Part shown: positions 26,564 to 35,716 of the stretch, in pieces
Position numbering within the stretch: the first letter of the stretch is position 1
Layout: every line of letters starts with the position of its first letter
DNA from: Promethearchaeota archaeon
GTDB taxonomy: Archaea > Asgardarchaeota > Lokiarchaeia > Sigyniarchaeales > SOKP01
Direction of reading: 5' to 3'
Assembly (NCBI GenBank): GCA_016840085.1
Contig: JAEOTA010000014.1
Coordinates: 1-64,000, forward strand
Length of the DNA: 64,000 bases
Position numbers and translations under genes: made by a program
The notes under the pieces: generated by a model
Told to the model about the DNA's origin: nothing
What the model saw: only the letters and a program-made list of their open reading frames with translations
Database searches by the model: none

Positions 26564-27430
26564 TTATTCATTTTTTAGAATTTTTACTCTATTTCTGAAA
26601 TCCTTACGCTCTTTTATCCCAACCTTTACCATGAGCTTAAATCTGCCAACATCAATTTCCCAAGCATTGTTAAATTTATTTGGTATCCGATTTTCCCAGT
26701 ATTTATCTATATTCTTAAGATAGTTCGATAAATCTTTTAATATATCTTTAGAGACACCATAGTCTTCGTGAGAAGGATATATTTCGTTAATATTTTTTTC
26801 ATTGCAAAGTGTAATTAGTTTCTCAATACTGTTTACCATGAGTGAAATATCATCCTTAGGAGGAAGAGGGATAAAGCCATAATGAACGAGATCACCGGGA
26901 AAAAGTTCACCTTTATCTGTGTATAAAGAAATAGATCCTGGAGAATGTCCTGCATTATGAATATATCCAACATCAATCCCTCCTAAATTGAAAACTTCAC
27001 TACCACTCAACGTATTAATCTTTTTTGTAGGTGGTAAAATCAAATTTATATTGCTATAGCGATTTACAACTGTATTTGGTGCCTCTTTTAGAAATGTTAA
27101 ATCAAGATTATTTTTAATAAACATTTCCTCATTTTTATGGATGAAAACCGAATCAAATTCACCATTTCCTCCCACATGATCAAAATGAGAATGTGTATTC
27201 ACCACTTTTAATCTCTTTCCATTTAAAAATTTTTCAATAATAGGTTTGAGTGGAAAGAGACCACAGCCGGTATCAATTAATAAACACTCTTTATTTCCTA
27301 TAATCAAGAATAAATTTGTATACTTTGTTAGATAACGAGAATCAATCTCGTCGAGCTTTTCTTTAATTATAATTAAATGGTCCTTTTCTTTAATTACTTC
27401 ATACCAGTCCTCAGAAATCATATTAATCAT
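26564..27430 (-). CDS. Metallo-beta-lactamase fold hydrolase
   Basis: A 288-residue zinc hydrolase. The motif THSHFDHVGG (HxHxDH) is near residue 80, GHSPGSISLY supplies the third histidine, LFPGDLVHYG the bridging aspartate, and IYPSHEDYG the last histidine. This set fits the general MBL superfamily (glyoxalase II-like or arylsulfatase-like subgroup). It is convergent with the Lrp regulator gene (32-base gap). The substrate cannot be predicted; no conserved domain is fused. Confidence 0.88.
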   Translation of the reverse strand: MINMISEDWYEVIKEKDHLIIIKEKLDEIDSRYLTKYTNLFLIIGNKECLLIDTGCGLFPLKPIIEKFLNGKRLKVVNTHSHFDHVGGNGEFDSVFIHKNEEMFIKNNLDLTFLKEAPNTVVNRYSNINLILPPTKKINTLSGSEVFNLGGIDVGYIHNAGHSPGSISLYTDKGELFPGDLVHYGFIPLPPKDDISLMVNSIEKLITLCNEKNINEIYPSHEDYGVSKDILKDLSNYLKNIDKYWENRIPNKFNNAWEIDVGRFKLMVKVGIKERKDFRNRVKILKNE

Positions 27431-27580
27431 TTCGTTTTGTATAAAATGTATATTATAATGAAAGAATGATCTATAGTGACTATATTGTTAGTTGGAAATA
27501 TTTATTATTATTTTAAGGAACGTAATTAAAATGAAAAGATAATTTAAATAAAAATTATCTCTTTTTTTTTAACAAAATTT

Positions 27581-27829
27581 TTAGGTATAGCTTATTCTTG
27601 GGTTTAGTATTGCGTATATAACATCGGTTAGTAAAGTTGTAAATATGAAAATGATTGTAATCATAAAGACTAGCGCATTTAACACCCAATAATCGTATAA
27701 GAGTATTGCGTTAACAAATAGACTACCCATACCAGTTAAGTAAAATGTAGTTTCTGTAAGAATAGCTCCTCCTAATAAACCAGTTACTCCTAATCCGATA
27801 ATAGTGACAGTTGGAATTAAAGCTTTTTT
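27581..27829 (-). pseudogene. Remnant of an oligopeptide ABC permease (DppB/OppB C-terminus)
   Basis: A minus-strand frame of about 82 codons that ends at TAA 27581-27583. It encodes LIPTVTIIGLGVTGLLGGA, then TETTFYLTGMGSLFVNAI and, near the end, TDVIYAILNPRISYT, which is the last third of a DppB-type permease including the final membrane helices. The frame is closed at its N-terminal side by TAG at 27830-27832, and I see no matching sequence further upstream. No partner permease, ATPase or binding protein gene is adjacent. It is best read as a decayed fragment of a lost peptide transporter. Confidence 0.7.
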
Positions 27830-28365
27830 CTATTTCCGCAATTTTGAGAATTTTTTTCAGTAAGAATAGATTTGTTTAACCCATATTTGATATTTTTATA
27901 TTTAATTCTTTAGTTTATATTCGAATTTTTCTTTAATATCAGATTGTTTTATGATATCAATTTGATTTTCGATTTGTTGATTGTTTTTATTTCTCACTTA
28001 ATTGGTCCAAAAAATGAATATATGCTTTCATGAATTTAAATCCTTTATTGAAATTCCATTAATACGCTAGATAATGGTCATTTTTGAATATTTATTAAAA
28101 AACTAAAAAATTTCGATATTATTAATCAATTAAAAGGAATTTATTATAAACTATAGTTTTTTGAAATTTGTTTATGATGCTTACGTAAAATTTAAATCAA
28201 AGATAAAATATAATGAACATTATTTAAAATAATCACTTATTTTCAACAACTTTTTTAAATGATAAATTTGTTTTTGTCGATTTATCTAGTAAAATTAATT
28301 AAAAAATACAATAATGTTCACATAAATTTATAAATCAGTAAGTATATCATTATATAATAGATAAT
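27830..28365. other. AT-rich intergenic region without a supported gene
   Basis: About 540 bases with very high A+T and stops in every frame. I see no RNA-like GC-richer block and no repeats beyond simple A/T runs. The last 30 bases hold a TATA-like stretch (about 28348-28358, ATTATATAATAG) that probably serves the winged-helix/glutamate-synthase-like operon. The region may contain the decayed N-terminal part of the permease remnant, but no recognisable protein sequence survives. Confidence 0.5.
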
Positions 28366-28379
28366 GGGATCTGGTTCCC
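28366..28379. promoter_or_regulatory. Palindromic operator candidate GGGATCTGGTTCCC
   Basis: A GGGA-N6-TCCC inverted repeat sits about 10 bases downstream of a TATA-like box and 82 bases before the winged-helix gene at 28461, which is where a repressor would block transcription start. A 14-mer with 11 identical positions (GGGAACTAATTCCC) lies at 35589-35602 before nfnA. Confidence 0.45.
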
Positions 28380-28460
28380 ATAATTCTCATAAAATTATAA
28401 CAAATTAGATCGAAAATAATCTAAAAATCGTTAATAAGAAATACGGAGGAATAAAAAATA

Positions 28461-28670
28461 GTGAATGAAACTATCCTAAGAACTTGGGAAGAGATTTGTC
28501 TAGACAAACTAAGAGAGATTGGAGCAGCATCTGCGCAAGAATGGGCTGCGGCATTAGGATATGAGAATAGAAATGGAGTTGTACATGTCATCAATAGAAT
28601 TAAGAAAAAAATGCCTGAAAAATTAGAAGTCTATTATGACAAAAGACCACGTTTATATAAAGCAATCTAA
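28461..28670 (+). CDS. Small winged-helix-like protein (69 residues)
   Basis: A 69-residue protein with the layout of a minimal winged helix: LDKLREIGAASAQEWAAALG (helices 1-2), ENRNGVVHVINRIKKKMPEK (recognition helix) and a short basic C-terminal hairpin (VYYDKRPRLYKAI). It starts at GTG, preceded by GGAGG at 28445-28449, a strong ribosome-binding site. It ends 20 bases before the glutamate-synthase-like gene, so the two are co-transcribed. A regulatory or accessory role for that operon is inferred. I do not recognise a named family. Confidence 0.65.
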   Translation: MNETILRTWEEICLDKLREIGAASAQEWAAALGYENRNGVVHVINRIKKKMPEKLEVYYDKRPRLYKAI

Positions 28671-28690
28671 ATATAGAGTATTGAATAAAA

Positions 28691-30340
28691 ATGACAAAAT
28701 TTTCGATGATAACTCATCAGTCAAGTATGATTGGCTCGAAAACTCGAGTTGAGGATTCTTGCGAGTCTGGATTATGCCCAATTTGTATTGCTGATTGTCC
28801 CGTTTTCTGTGAAGTTTCAAAATCAGCTCTTCGCGGTCGAGAAGTGCTGTATCCTCGAAGAGAGTTTTTTGGGAATTCTACTGCGGGTTCCCCAAAAGAT
28901 TTTGGTTTTTCATTTAGTGATTTTCAAATCCAATTTGAATGTCGAGGAGCTCAAGGGATTGAAGCTCATGAAGATAAAGTGATTTTTCCTAATGTCAATA
29001 TCAAAACTAAATGGGGAAAAATAGAACAGGAATATCCTTTTGTTATCGCAGGTTTAGGAAGCACATATGTAGCAAAACGAAATTGGGATGGATTGGCAAT
29101 AGGGGCATCGTTAGCAGGGATAAGTATCACGGTTGGAGAGAATGTAGTTGGGATGGATCCCGACGCAAAATTTGCTAACCATGCTCTGTATCCAAAAGTG
29201 ATTGATACTGTGGATATGAAAAATCGTGTTGAGACCTATAGGGAATTTTGGGATGGGAAGCATGGGGATATAATTGTCCAAAAAAATGTTGAAGATACAA
29301 GATTAAGTGTTTTTGATTATGTTATATCAGACTTAGAAGTAAACTCACTTGAAATAAAATTTGGTCAAGGTGCAAAAGCTATTGGAGGTGAAGTAAGGTT
29401 AGAATCCTTGGAACGCGCCCAATTACTACAGGAAAGAGGATATCTAGTCTTTCCAGATCCCTCAGATCCTATTATTATTGAACAATGGAAAGCAGGATTG
29501 ATTCCCGATTTTGAAAGACATAGTCGAGTAGGATTATCTTCTACTGAGGATGTTTTAGAGGAAATTGATCAAGTTCGCTCAAGTGGCGCAAAAAATATTT
29601 TTATAAAGACAGGAGCATATCGACCAGCAGCAACAGCCTGGATCCTAAGGTTAGGTATTGAAGGGAAAGTAGATGGTATGACATTTGATGGTGCGGGTGG
29701 AGGTACTGGTATGAGTCCCGTAAGTATGATGAATGAAGGATCAATTCCCACAGCCTATTTAGAAGCACTTATAGTTGGATGCCTTGACATGATTAAAGAG
29801 AAAAACCCAAATGCAAAAATCCCCTCTATCGCAATAGCAGGCGGTATTGCAAACGAAACTCAAATTTTTAAAGCGCTTGCCATGGGTGCTCCTTACATAA
29901 ATTGTATCGCTATGGCAAGAGCACCAATTACTGCAGCTATGAAAGCGAAATATATAGGAGAAGTTATTGACAAAAAGGAAGCCACACCAGCAATGTTAAA
30001 GAACCTAGGATTCCCTAAGGATAAAGATCCTAAAAGTTTAACCTTAAGTGAAGCATTTATTGAATATGATAATTTAAGCAGAATTAATAATGGACATCGT
30101 ATTCCTCCTTCGGCGATTGGAGTTTACACTTATTTTGCTAGCAAATTAGGTATAGGTTTAAAGCAATTGCTAGCTGGAGTTCGAAAATTTAAATTAAATT
30201 TAGTAGATCGTCAAGATATTGCATATATATCACAACGAGCTAAAGATGTATGCAAAAAATGGAAATTAGGTATTAAATCTCAGGAATCATTAGATTATGA
30301 GTTAGTAAAAAAAGAAATATACTCTGGAATCTATAAATAA
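28691..30340 (+). CDS. FMN-dependent glutamate-synthase-like protein (GltB central-domain family)
   Basis: A 549-residue archaeal form of the glutamate synthase FMN domain. The N-terminus carries Cys24, 29, 32, 36 and 40 (CESGLCPICIADCPVFC), suitable for an Fe-S cluster. The TIM-barrel part contains EIKFGQGAKAIGGE, FIKTGAYRPAA, MTFDGAGGGTGMSP and SIAIAGGIANETQIFKALAMGA, which are the FMN- and substrate-loop motifs of GltB. There is no N-terminal glutaminase domain, so it would need a separate amidotransferase or ammonia source, as in other archaea. Relatives in archaea also include proteins of unproven activity. It is preceded by the small winged-helix gene and a palindrome. Confidence 0.85.
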   Translation: MTKFSMITHQSSMIGSKTRVEDSCESGLCPICIADCPVFCEVSKSALRGREVLYPRREFFGNSTAGSPKDFGFSFSDFQIQFECRGAQGIEAHEDKVIFPNVNIKTKWGKIEQEYPFVIAGLGSTYVAKRNWDGLAIGASLAGISITVGENVVGMDPDAKFANHALYPKVIDTVDMKNRVETYREFWDGKHGDIIVQKNVEDTRLSVFDYVISDLEVNSLEIKFGQGAKAIGGEVRLESLERAQLLQERGYLVFPDPSDPIIIEQWKAGLIPDFERHSRVGLSSTEDVLEEIDQVRSSGAKNIFIKTGAYRPAATAWILRLGIEGKVDGMTFDGAGGGTGMSPVSMMNEGSIPTAYLEALIVGCLDMIKEKNPNAKIPSIAIAGGIANETQIFKALAMGAPYINCIAMARAPITAAMKAKYIGEVIDKKEATPAMLKNLGFPKDKDPKSLTLSEAFIEYDNLSRINNGHRIPPSAIGVYTYFASKLGIGLKQLLAGVRKFKLNLVDRQDIAYISQRAKDVCKKWKLGIKSQESLDYELVKKEIYSGIYK

Positions 30341-30385
30341 ATCTTTTTTTACTTTTTGGGTAATTTTTTTAAGTTCTCAACAAAT

Positions 30386-31021
30386 TTATTTTTCTACAAA
30401 TACAAATAAGTGATATGATTCTCCAAACTTAGAAGATTCTTTTATTAATTTAGACCAAATAATTTTAAGTCCAATATTTCTAAGCATTTTAATATTGAAA
30501 TCTTTATCAAACCCACTCCAATACATTGGTATCTCACAGCCAAAAAAATCTTCAGCATAAGATTCTGGATCATCATTACTATGAAAAGTGAGGAGACTAA
30601 CACCGTGTATTTTTAACATACGATAGAAATTTTTTAATGAATCATATTGTTCATCTCTAGGAACATGAATTATAGCATAATAGGATAAGATTCCATCAAA
30701 AAATTCATCAGGAAAGTCAAGATTAGTCATATCCCTGCAAATAAACTCCGCTTTTGGAGCATTTTGCTTTGCTAATTCGATTTGTTTCTCCGATATATCC
30801 ACACCAATCACGTTAAACTTTTCACTTAAATAGCGAGAATATGATCCGTTTCCACAACCAGCATCTAATATTTGACCATCTAAAGGGATTCGAGCCATAA
30901 ATTCATAAAAAGGTTCCATTTCCTCCAATCCATCTCTTTCTAATCCCCATATTTCTTTAATTTTTTCAGCTGCTTTATTATAGCCTTCGCGAACTATTTC
31001 TTTCTTTTCCATATAAAACAC
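30386..31021 (-). CDS. Class I SAM-dependent methyltransferase
   Basis: A 211-residue methyltransferase with motif I ILDAGCGNGSYSRYL near residue 55, the acidic residue after strand 2 (VIGVDISEKQIELAK), motif post-II AEFICRDMTNLDFP and motif IV DGILSYYAIIHVP. It matches the broad Methyltransf_25/11 group, whose substrates range from small molecules to lipids. The aromatic residues after motif IV suggest a small-molecule substrate. It is transcribed alone and convergent with the glutamate-synthase-like gene. Confidence 0.88.
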   Translation of the reverse strand: MFYMEKKEIVREGYNKAAEKIKEIWGLERDGLEEMEPFYEFMARIPLDGQILDAGCGNGSYSRYLSEKFNVIGVDISEKQIELAKQNAPKAEFICRDMTNLDFPDEFFDGILSYYAIIHVPRDEQYDSLKNFYRMLKIHGVSLLTFHSNDDPESYAEDFFGCEIPMYWSGFDKDFNIKMLRNIGLKIIWSKLIKESSKFGESYHLFVFVEK

Positions 31022-31127
31022 TTTATCAATTAAAGTCTAATAGAATCTTATAAAACCGGATATAATAAAAAAATACTTGAATAGAATATAATAATAAGGT
31101 TGCCGTAATATACTTTTTAGTAGTAAT

Positions 31128-32927
31128 CTACCTCATTAACTCTTCTAATTGATTGACAAAATCTGCATATTGTTTAATTCCTAATTCCCAAAAATCTTGT
31201 TTCGTGATATCTAATCCAACAATCTTTCCTAAATCTTCTGGAGATAAACTGCCTCCTGCTGCAAGAAGTTTTTTAAATTTTGGTACAAATTCCTTTCCTT
31301 CCCTTTTAAATGTTTGATATAATGCATAAACAAATAATTGAGCATATACATAGGGATAATTATAAAAGCGAAAATTTGGGATAAAGTAATGCGGTTTCAT
31401 TGTCCACTCCCAGTCCATCTCTTCAAACCATTCAACAGAATCTCCATATATTTTGTCTCTACCAGCACACCAATATTTAGAAATCGTTTTCCCATCTAGG
31501 TTTTCACCTCTTTCAATGGCTTTATAAAGTTCTTGTTCAAACCATACTCTTGCACTCACTTGGAACGCAGCTTGTCCTGCGTCGTCTAATACATGTGCTA
31601 AAATCGTCATTTTTTCTTCTTTTGAATCTGCCGTATCAAGAAGGAGATCTGTTACTAATAATTCTCCGAAGGTTGATGCTGTCTCTGCTACAGTATACCC
31701 TGGATGAATATTAAAATATGTATGTTCTTCGATCGCTAAATAATCATGAATACCATGTCCAAGTTCATGAATAAGTGTAAAAATCTCATTTAATTCTCCA
31801 GTATACGTCATAAGAATAAAAGCAGATTTACCCTTATACCATGAAGCACAATTTGCTCCATTTCGCTTACCTTTTCTAGGACTAGCATCAATGTGTTTTT
31901 TATCAAACATGTCTTTTACAATTTCAGCAAATTCCGAATCAAACCTTTCATAAGCTTGAATTGCAAGGTTTTTTGCCTGTTCCCATGAATATTTCTTATG
32001 GGACGCAATTGGAAGCGGAGCACGAACATCAGCACAGTTTAAAATTGGTAGATTTAAGATTCTTGCTTTAAGATTTAAGTATTTGTGATAAACTCCTACT
32101 CCTCCTTCTATTGTTCTCATCAAATTATCGATTATTTCTTGAGTGGTATCATTTACTAAGAGACTATCGTGCATAGGGCTATTATAATTTCTTCTCTTGC
32201 TATTTTTTATCCAATCTCCACAAATACTTTTAAGTGCTGAAGAAAAAACATACTCCTCTTTTCCTAACAACCCATAAATAGATTTATTTGCCGAAATTCT
32301 AGTCTCACTATCTGGGTGGGTAAATAAAGCATTAGCTTCTCCATATGACAGCTCTTTATCTTCACCCTCAACATTAACTAGTATTTTTCTGGTATTCAAC
32401 CATTTAGATTGTAAATTACTCCATGCTCTAATACCATATTGATCTTTCTCAAGGATTAGTTGCTCTTCCAATTCAGATAAATAATGAGGATAAGCTCTTT
32501 GTATCTTTTCTAACTTATGTTTGTAATTAGTAAGAATTTGATCATTTATAATATTAATATTTTTCTCTACAAATTTTGCGACCTCTAATTCTAAGAATGC
32601 TAAATCCTTTGATATGTTTGTTACAAAATCTTCGACTCGATTTTTCAATGTTTCACTTTCTGGTATTGTCATATTTGCACTATATAATCTATTTGAAAAG
32701 AGTTTAATTTCATTGAGATCTGCTTGAAATTTTTCTTGTTTTTCAAAAAGTTCTAATAATTTTCCAGAATTAAACTCAGCATTATCAATTTTTCCTTTAT
32801 AATCACTTATGAAATCATCGGCTTCTTTTGAAAGGTTATTCATAGTTTCAGTGATTTTTGGGTCATTATGAGTAGTAAATATTTCAGTTAAATCCCATGC
32901 GATTTCTTTTTCAGTCATTTCAATCAA
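31128..32927 (-). CDS. pepF: Oligoendopeptidase F (M3 family metallopeptidase)
   Basis: A 599-residue zinc endopeptidase that degrades short peptides in the cytosol. The zinc motif HELGHGIHDYLA is near residues 386-397, and the downstream glutamate ligand lies in the AETASTFGELLV segment. The N-terminal helical part (residues 1-200) is typical of PepF, and length matches the family (about 600). A lone gene. With the glutamate dehydrogenases and NfnAB it fits growth on peptides and amino acids. Confidence 0.95.
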   Translation of the reverse strand: MIEMTEKEIAWDLTEIFTTHNDPKITETMNNLSKEADDFISDYKGKIDNAEFNSGKLLELFEKQEKFQADLNEIKLFSNRLYSANMTIPESETLKNRVEDFVTNISKDLAFLELEVAKFVEKNINIINDQILTNYKHKLEKIQRAYPHYLSELEEQLILEKDQYGIRAWSNLQSKWLNTRKILVNVEGEDKELSYGEANALFTHPDSETRISANKSIYGLLGKEEYVFSSALKSICGDWIKNSKRRNYNSPMHDSLLVNDTTQEIIDNLMRTIEGGVGVYHKYLNLKARILNLPILNCADVRAPLPIASHKKYSWEQAKNLAIQAYERFDSEFAEIVKDMFDKKHIDASPRKGKRNGANCASWYKGKSAFILMTYTGELNEIFTLIHELGHGIHDYLAIEEHTYFNIHPGYTVAETASTFGELLVTDLLLDTADSKEEKMTILAHVLDDAGQAAFQVSARVWFEQELYKAIERGENLDGKTISKYWCAGRDKIYGDSVEWFEEMDWEWTMKPHYFIPNFRFYNYPYVYAQLFVYALYQTFKREGKEFVPKFKKLLAAGGSLSPEDLGKIVGLDITKQDFWELGIKQYADFVNQLEELMR

Positions 32928-33094
32928 GAGGTTTAAAATTAGAAAAATTAAAAACCTTTTCTTTATTTGTAAAAAAATTCTATAAGAATTGAAAAATGAA
33001 TTTGTCTTCTATAAATGTTTTAAAAATATAATAATTTTTAAGTGATATTAGTTTGTTTTAAAGTTAGTTCTAATTAATAATGGAGTAATTTGTA

Positions 33095-33778
33095 ATGAAA
33101 CTTAATAATTGGAAAAAATGGGTGTACATATTCCATATGATTGGATGTGCCCAATTTATATTATTTACAGTCTTGGGGATGGTGTTTTATACAGGAGGTA
33201 CTTATAATAACCCTACTACTCCGGGTTATTCTTTTTTTGCAAACTTTATTAGCGATATAGGTCGAACTGTATCACATTCAGGAGAATCAAATTTTATTGC
33301 TTTTCTTTTCTTTAGTATAGCATTTTTCATAGTTGGCATCTCATTAATGCCCTCATTTTTAGCATTTCCAATTTTCTTTAAAAAAGAACATCGATTAAAA
33401 TGGATTAGCAATATAGGATCTATTTTTGGAATTTTCACTGCTTTTTGTTTTGCAGGAATTACTTTTGCTCCGTCTGATATAAATCCTGCAGGACATATCT
33501 TTTTTGTTTATGGAGGTTTTCTTTCAGGGCTGGTACCGTCAATCTTATTTACAATCATCATTTTTCTTAAAAAAGAATATCCTTCACGATATGCTTTTAA
33601 CTTTATGATATTTGCAATAATTCTAGTTGGATATGTAATACTATTATTTGCTGGTCCTGATAATTTGGTAATCCAAGTAACGGGGCAAAAAATTGTACTA
33701 TATAGTTTTGCTATATGCTTATTCATCCATGGATATGGTACATGGAAGTTTGAAAAAGAAAGAATTACTAAAGAATAA
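33095..33778 (+). CDS. DUF998-like membrane protein
   Basis: A 227-residue protein with about six transmembrane helices (about residues 10-33, 66-90, 102-127, 137-160, 168-190 and 196-217). The first loop contains YSFFANFISDIGRTVSHSG, which resembles the NxxSDLG-type loop of DUF998 proteins. Function of the family is unknown. It is transcribed alone and converges with guaA (20-base gap). No signal peptide; helix 1 is the N-terminal membrane segment. Confidence 0.68.
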   Translation: MKLNNWKKWVYIFHMIGCAQFILFTVLGMVFYTGGTYNNPTTPGYSFFANFISDIGRTVSHSGESNFIAFLFFSIAFFIVGISLMPSFLAFPIFFKKEHRLKWISNIGSIFGIFTAFCFAGITFAPSDINPAGHIFFVYGGFLSGLVPSILFTIIIFLKKEYPSRYAFNFMIFAIILVGYVILLFAGPDNLVIQVTGQKIVLYSFAICLFIHGYGTWKFEKERITKE

Positions 33779-33798
33779 CAGGAAATAGCTTTTTTTAT

Positions 33799-35358
33799 TT
33801 ATTCATATTCTATTGTACTTGGTGGTTTATTAGATATATCATAGACAACACGATTAATGCCTTTTACTTCATTAATAATTCGAGTTCCAATTTTTTCTAA
33901 TAGATCCATATCAAGTTTAGCGAAATTAGCAGTCATGACATCGAGAGATTCGACTGCTCTAATGGCACATATATACTCATAAGTCCTATAATCTCCCATA
34001 GTGCCTACAGTTTTTAAGGGGAGAAATACGCAAAATGCTTGCCATAAACTCTCATATACCCCCGCATTCTTTATTTCTTCGATCAAAATCTCATCTGCAT
34101 CTCTTAATATCTCGAGCTTTTCCTTATCTATTGGACCAATAATTCTAACTGCTAACCCAGGTCCAGGGAACGGATGTCTTGTGATAATTTCTTTAGGAAC
34201 ACCCAATTTCATACCAATTCTTCTAACTTCATCTTTATATAAATCTTTCAATGGTTCGATAATTTCCAACTTCATATTATCTGGGAGAGTTAAGTTATGG
34301 TGTGATTTTATTTTTGCAGAAGCTTTACTTGTGGCACTAGTTTCTACGCGATCAGGATAAATAGTGCCTTGGGCTAGATACTTAATGTCGGGATACGTTT
34401 TTTCAAGTTCAATAGTTTTATGTTCAAAAACTTCAATAAATGAATGACCAATAATTCTACGTTTTTCCTCTGGATCTTCAATATCTTTAAGTCTTTCTAA
34501 AAACAAATTTTCAGCATCCACATAATGGAAGTTCTTAAAATTTAGTTTGCTTTCAAATGTATTCTGGACATCAATATGTTCATTTTTTCTTAGAAGACCA
34601 TTATTTACAAAAATAGAATGTAGTCTATCTCCGATTGCTTTATGTATTAAAATTGCTGTTACTGAGGAATCTATGCCCCCACTTAACCCTAAGATTACTC
34701 TATTATCTGAACCTACTTCATTTATAATGTTTTCAATTGTTTGTTCAATCCAATTTTCCATTTTCCATTCTTTTTTACAATTGGCAATTTTAAAGATGAA
34801 ATTCTCAAGAATTATATTTCCTTTAGGAGTATTTACTACTTCAGGATGAAATTGGACCCCAAATAACATTTTTTCTTCATTCCCATAAGCAGCAATAGGG
34901 CAAGTTTCTGTTTTAGCATAAATTTTGAATCCATTAGCCATTTTTGTAATTTGATCTCCATGAGACATCCATACAATCTCTTCCTTTCCTAATGTATCAA
35001 ATAATAAATTTTCTCCCAGAATTTTTAAATTAACTTTCCCATATTCTTTTTTTTGCTTCTGTTCTACTTTTCCTCCTAAAATTTGCATAATTACATGATG
35101 CCCATAACAAATTCCTAAAACTGGAATTTTATTATCAAATGTAAACTTAAAAAAGTCTTTAGATAAATTTGGACTGTTATCTTCATAGACACTACTAGGT
35201 CCACCTGAAAGGATTATAGCTTTTGGTTTAGTTTCCTTAATTTTCTTATAGTTGATATCAAAAGGTAAAATTTCAGCGTACACACCTAAATCTCTAACTC
35301 GTCTGGTAATTAAATGAGTATACTGCCCACCAAAATCTATAATGAGAACATTATCCAT
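33799..35358 (-). CDS. guaA: GMP synthase (glutamine-hydrolysing), fused form
   Basis: A 519-residue enzyme that makes GMP from XMP. The N-terminal amidotransferase domain has GICYGHH (nucleophile) and QFHPEV. The synthetase domain carries the PP-loop LGLSGGIDSS and FPGPGLAVRIIGP, and the C-terminal dimerisation domain ends KPPSTIEYE, as in bacterial and eukaryotic enzymes. Many archaea encode the two halves as separate genes, so the fused form is a useful taxonomic character. The start is ATG at 35358, with AT-rich upstream sequence shared with the divergent nfnA gene. Confidence 0.96.
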   Translation of the reverse strand: MDNVLIIDFGGQYTHLITRRVRDLGVYAEILPFDINYKKIKETKPKAIILSGGPSSVYEDNSPNLSKDFFKFTFDNKIPVLGICYGHHVIMQILGGKVEQKQKKEYGKVNLKILGENLLFDTLGKEEIVWMSHGDQITKMANGFKIYAKTETCPIAAYGNEEKMLFGVQFHPEVVNTPKGNIILENFIFKIANCKKEWKMENWIEQTIENIINEVGSDNRVILGLSGGIDSSVTAILIHKAIGDRLHSIFVNNGLLRKNEHIDVQNTFESKLNFKNFHYVDAENLFLERLKDIEDPEEKRRIIGHSFIEVFEHKTIELEKTYPDIKYLAQGTIYPDRVETSATSKASAKIKSHHNLTLPDNMKLEIIEPLKDLYKDEVRRIGMKLGVPKEIITRHPFPGPGLAVRIIGPIDKEKLEILRDADEILIEEIKNAGVYESLWQAFCVFLPLKTVGTMGDYRTYEYICAIRAVESLDVMTANFAKLDMDLLEKIGTRIINEVKGINRVVYDISNKPPSTIEYE

Positions 35359-35588
35359 AATATTTACAAGTTTTTTTATCCGATTTGAAAATTAAGCAAG
35401 ATAAATAATTATTTAATTGAAAGTTTTTTTAGGTTTAATATTTAATAAGCAATCTAAAAAAAATAATTTTTCCAAATAATCATATACTTTTTCTAAGCTA
35501 AAATCTTAAATAATTTGGATATTTAAAAATGATTAAATATATCAGAATACATAGAATGTGATTTTATTTATTCGCAACGCTAAAATTG

Positions 35589-35602
35589 GGGAACTAATTC
35601 CC
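35589..35602. promoter_or_regulatory. Palindromic operator candidate GGGAACTAATTCCC
   Basis: A perfect inverted repeat (GGGAA/TTCCC around CTAA) in the 357-base region between guaA and nfnA, 115 bases before nfnA. It shares 11 of 14 positions with the palindrome at 28366-28379. Downstream lies a TATA-like stretch (35610-35620). The rest of this intergenic region (35359-35716) is AT-rich and shows no gene or RNA. Confidence 0.45.
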
Positions 35603-35716
35603 GTGACCATTATATTTAATAATTCAATTTTTTTAAATTGAAATATCCCTTCAGTTATATGATAAATCTGTTAAAAGTTATTTATTAATTCAAATTTAAA
35701 TTTAAGATGATTAATA

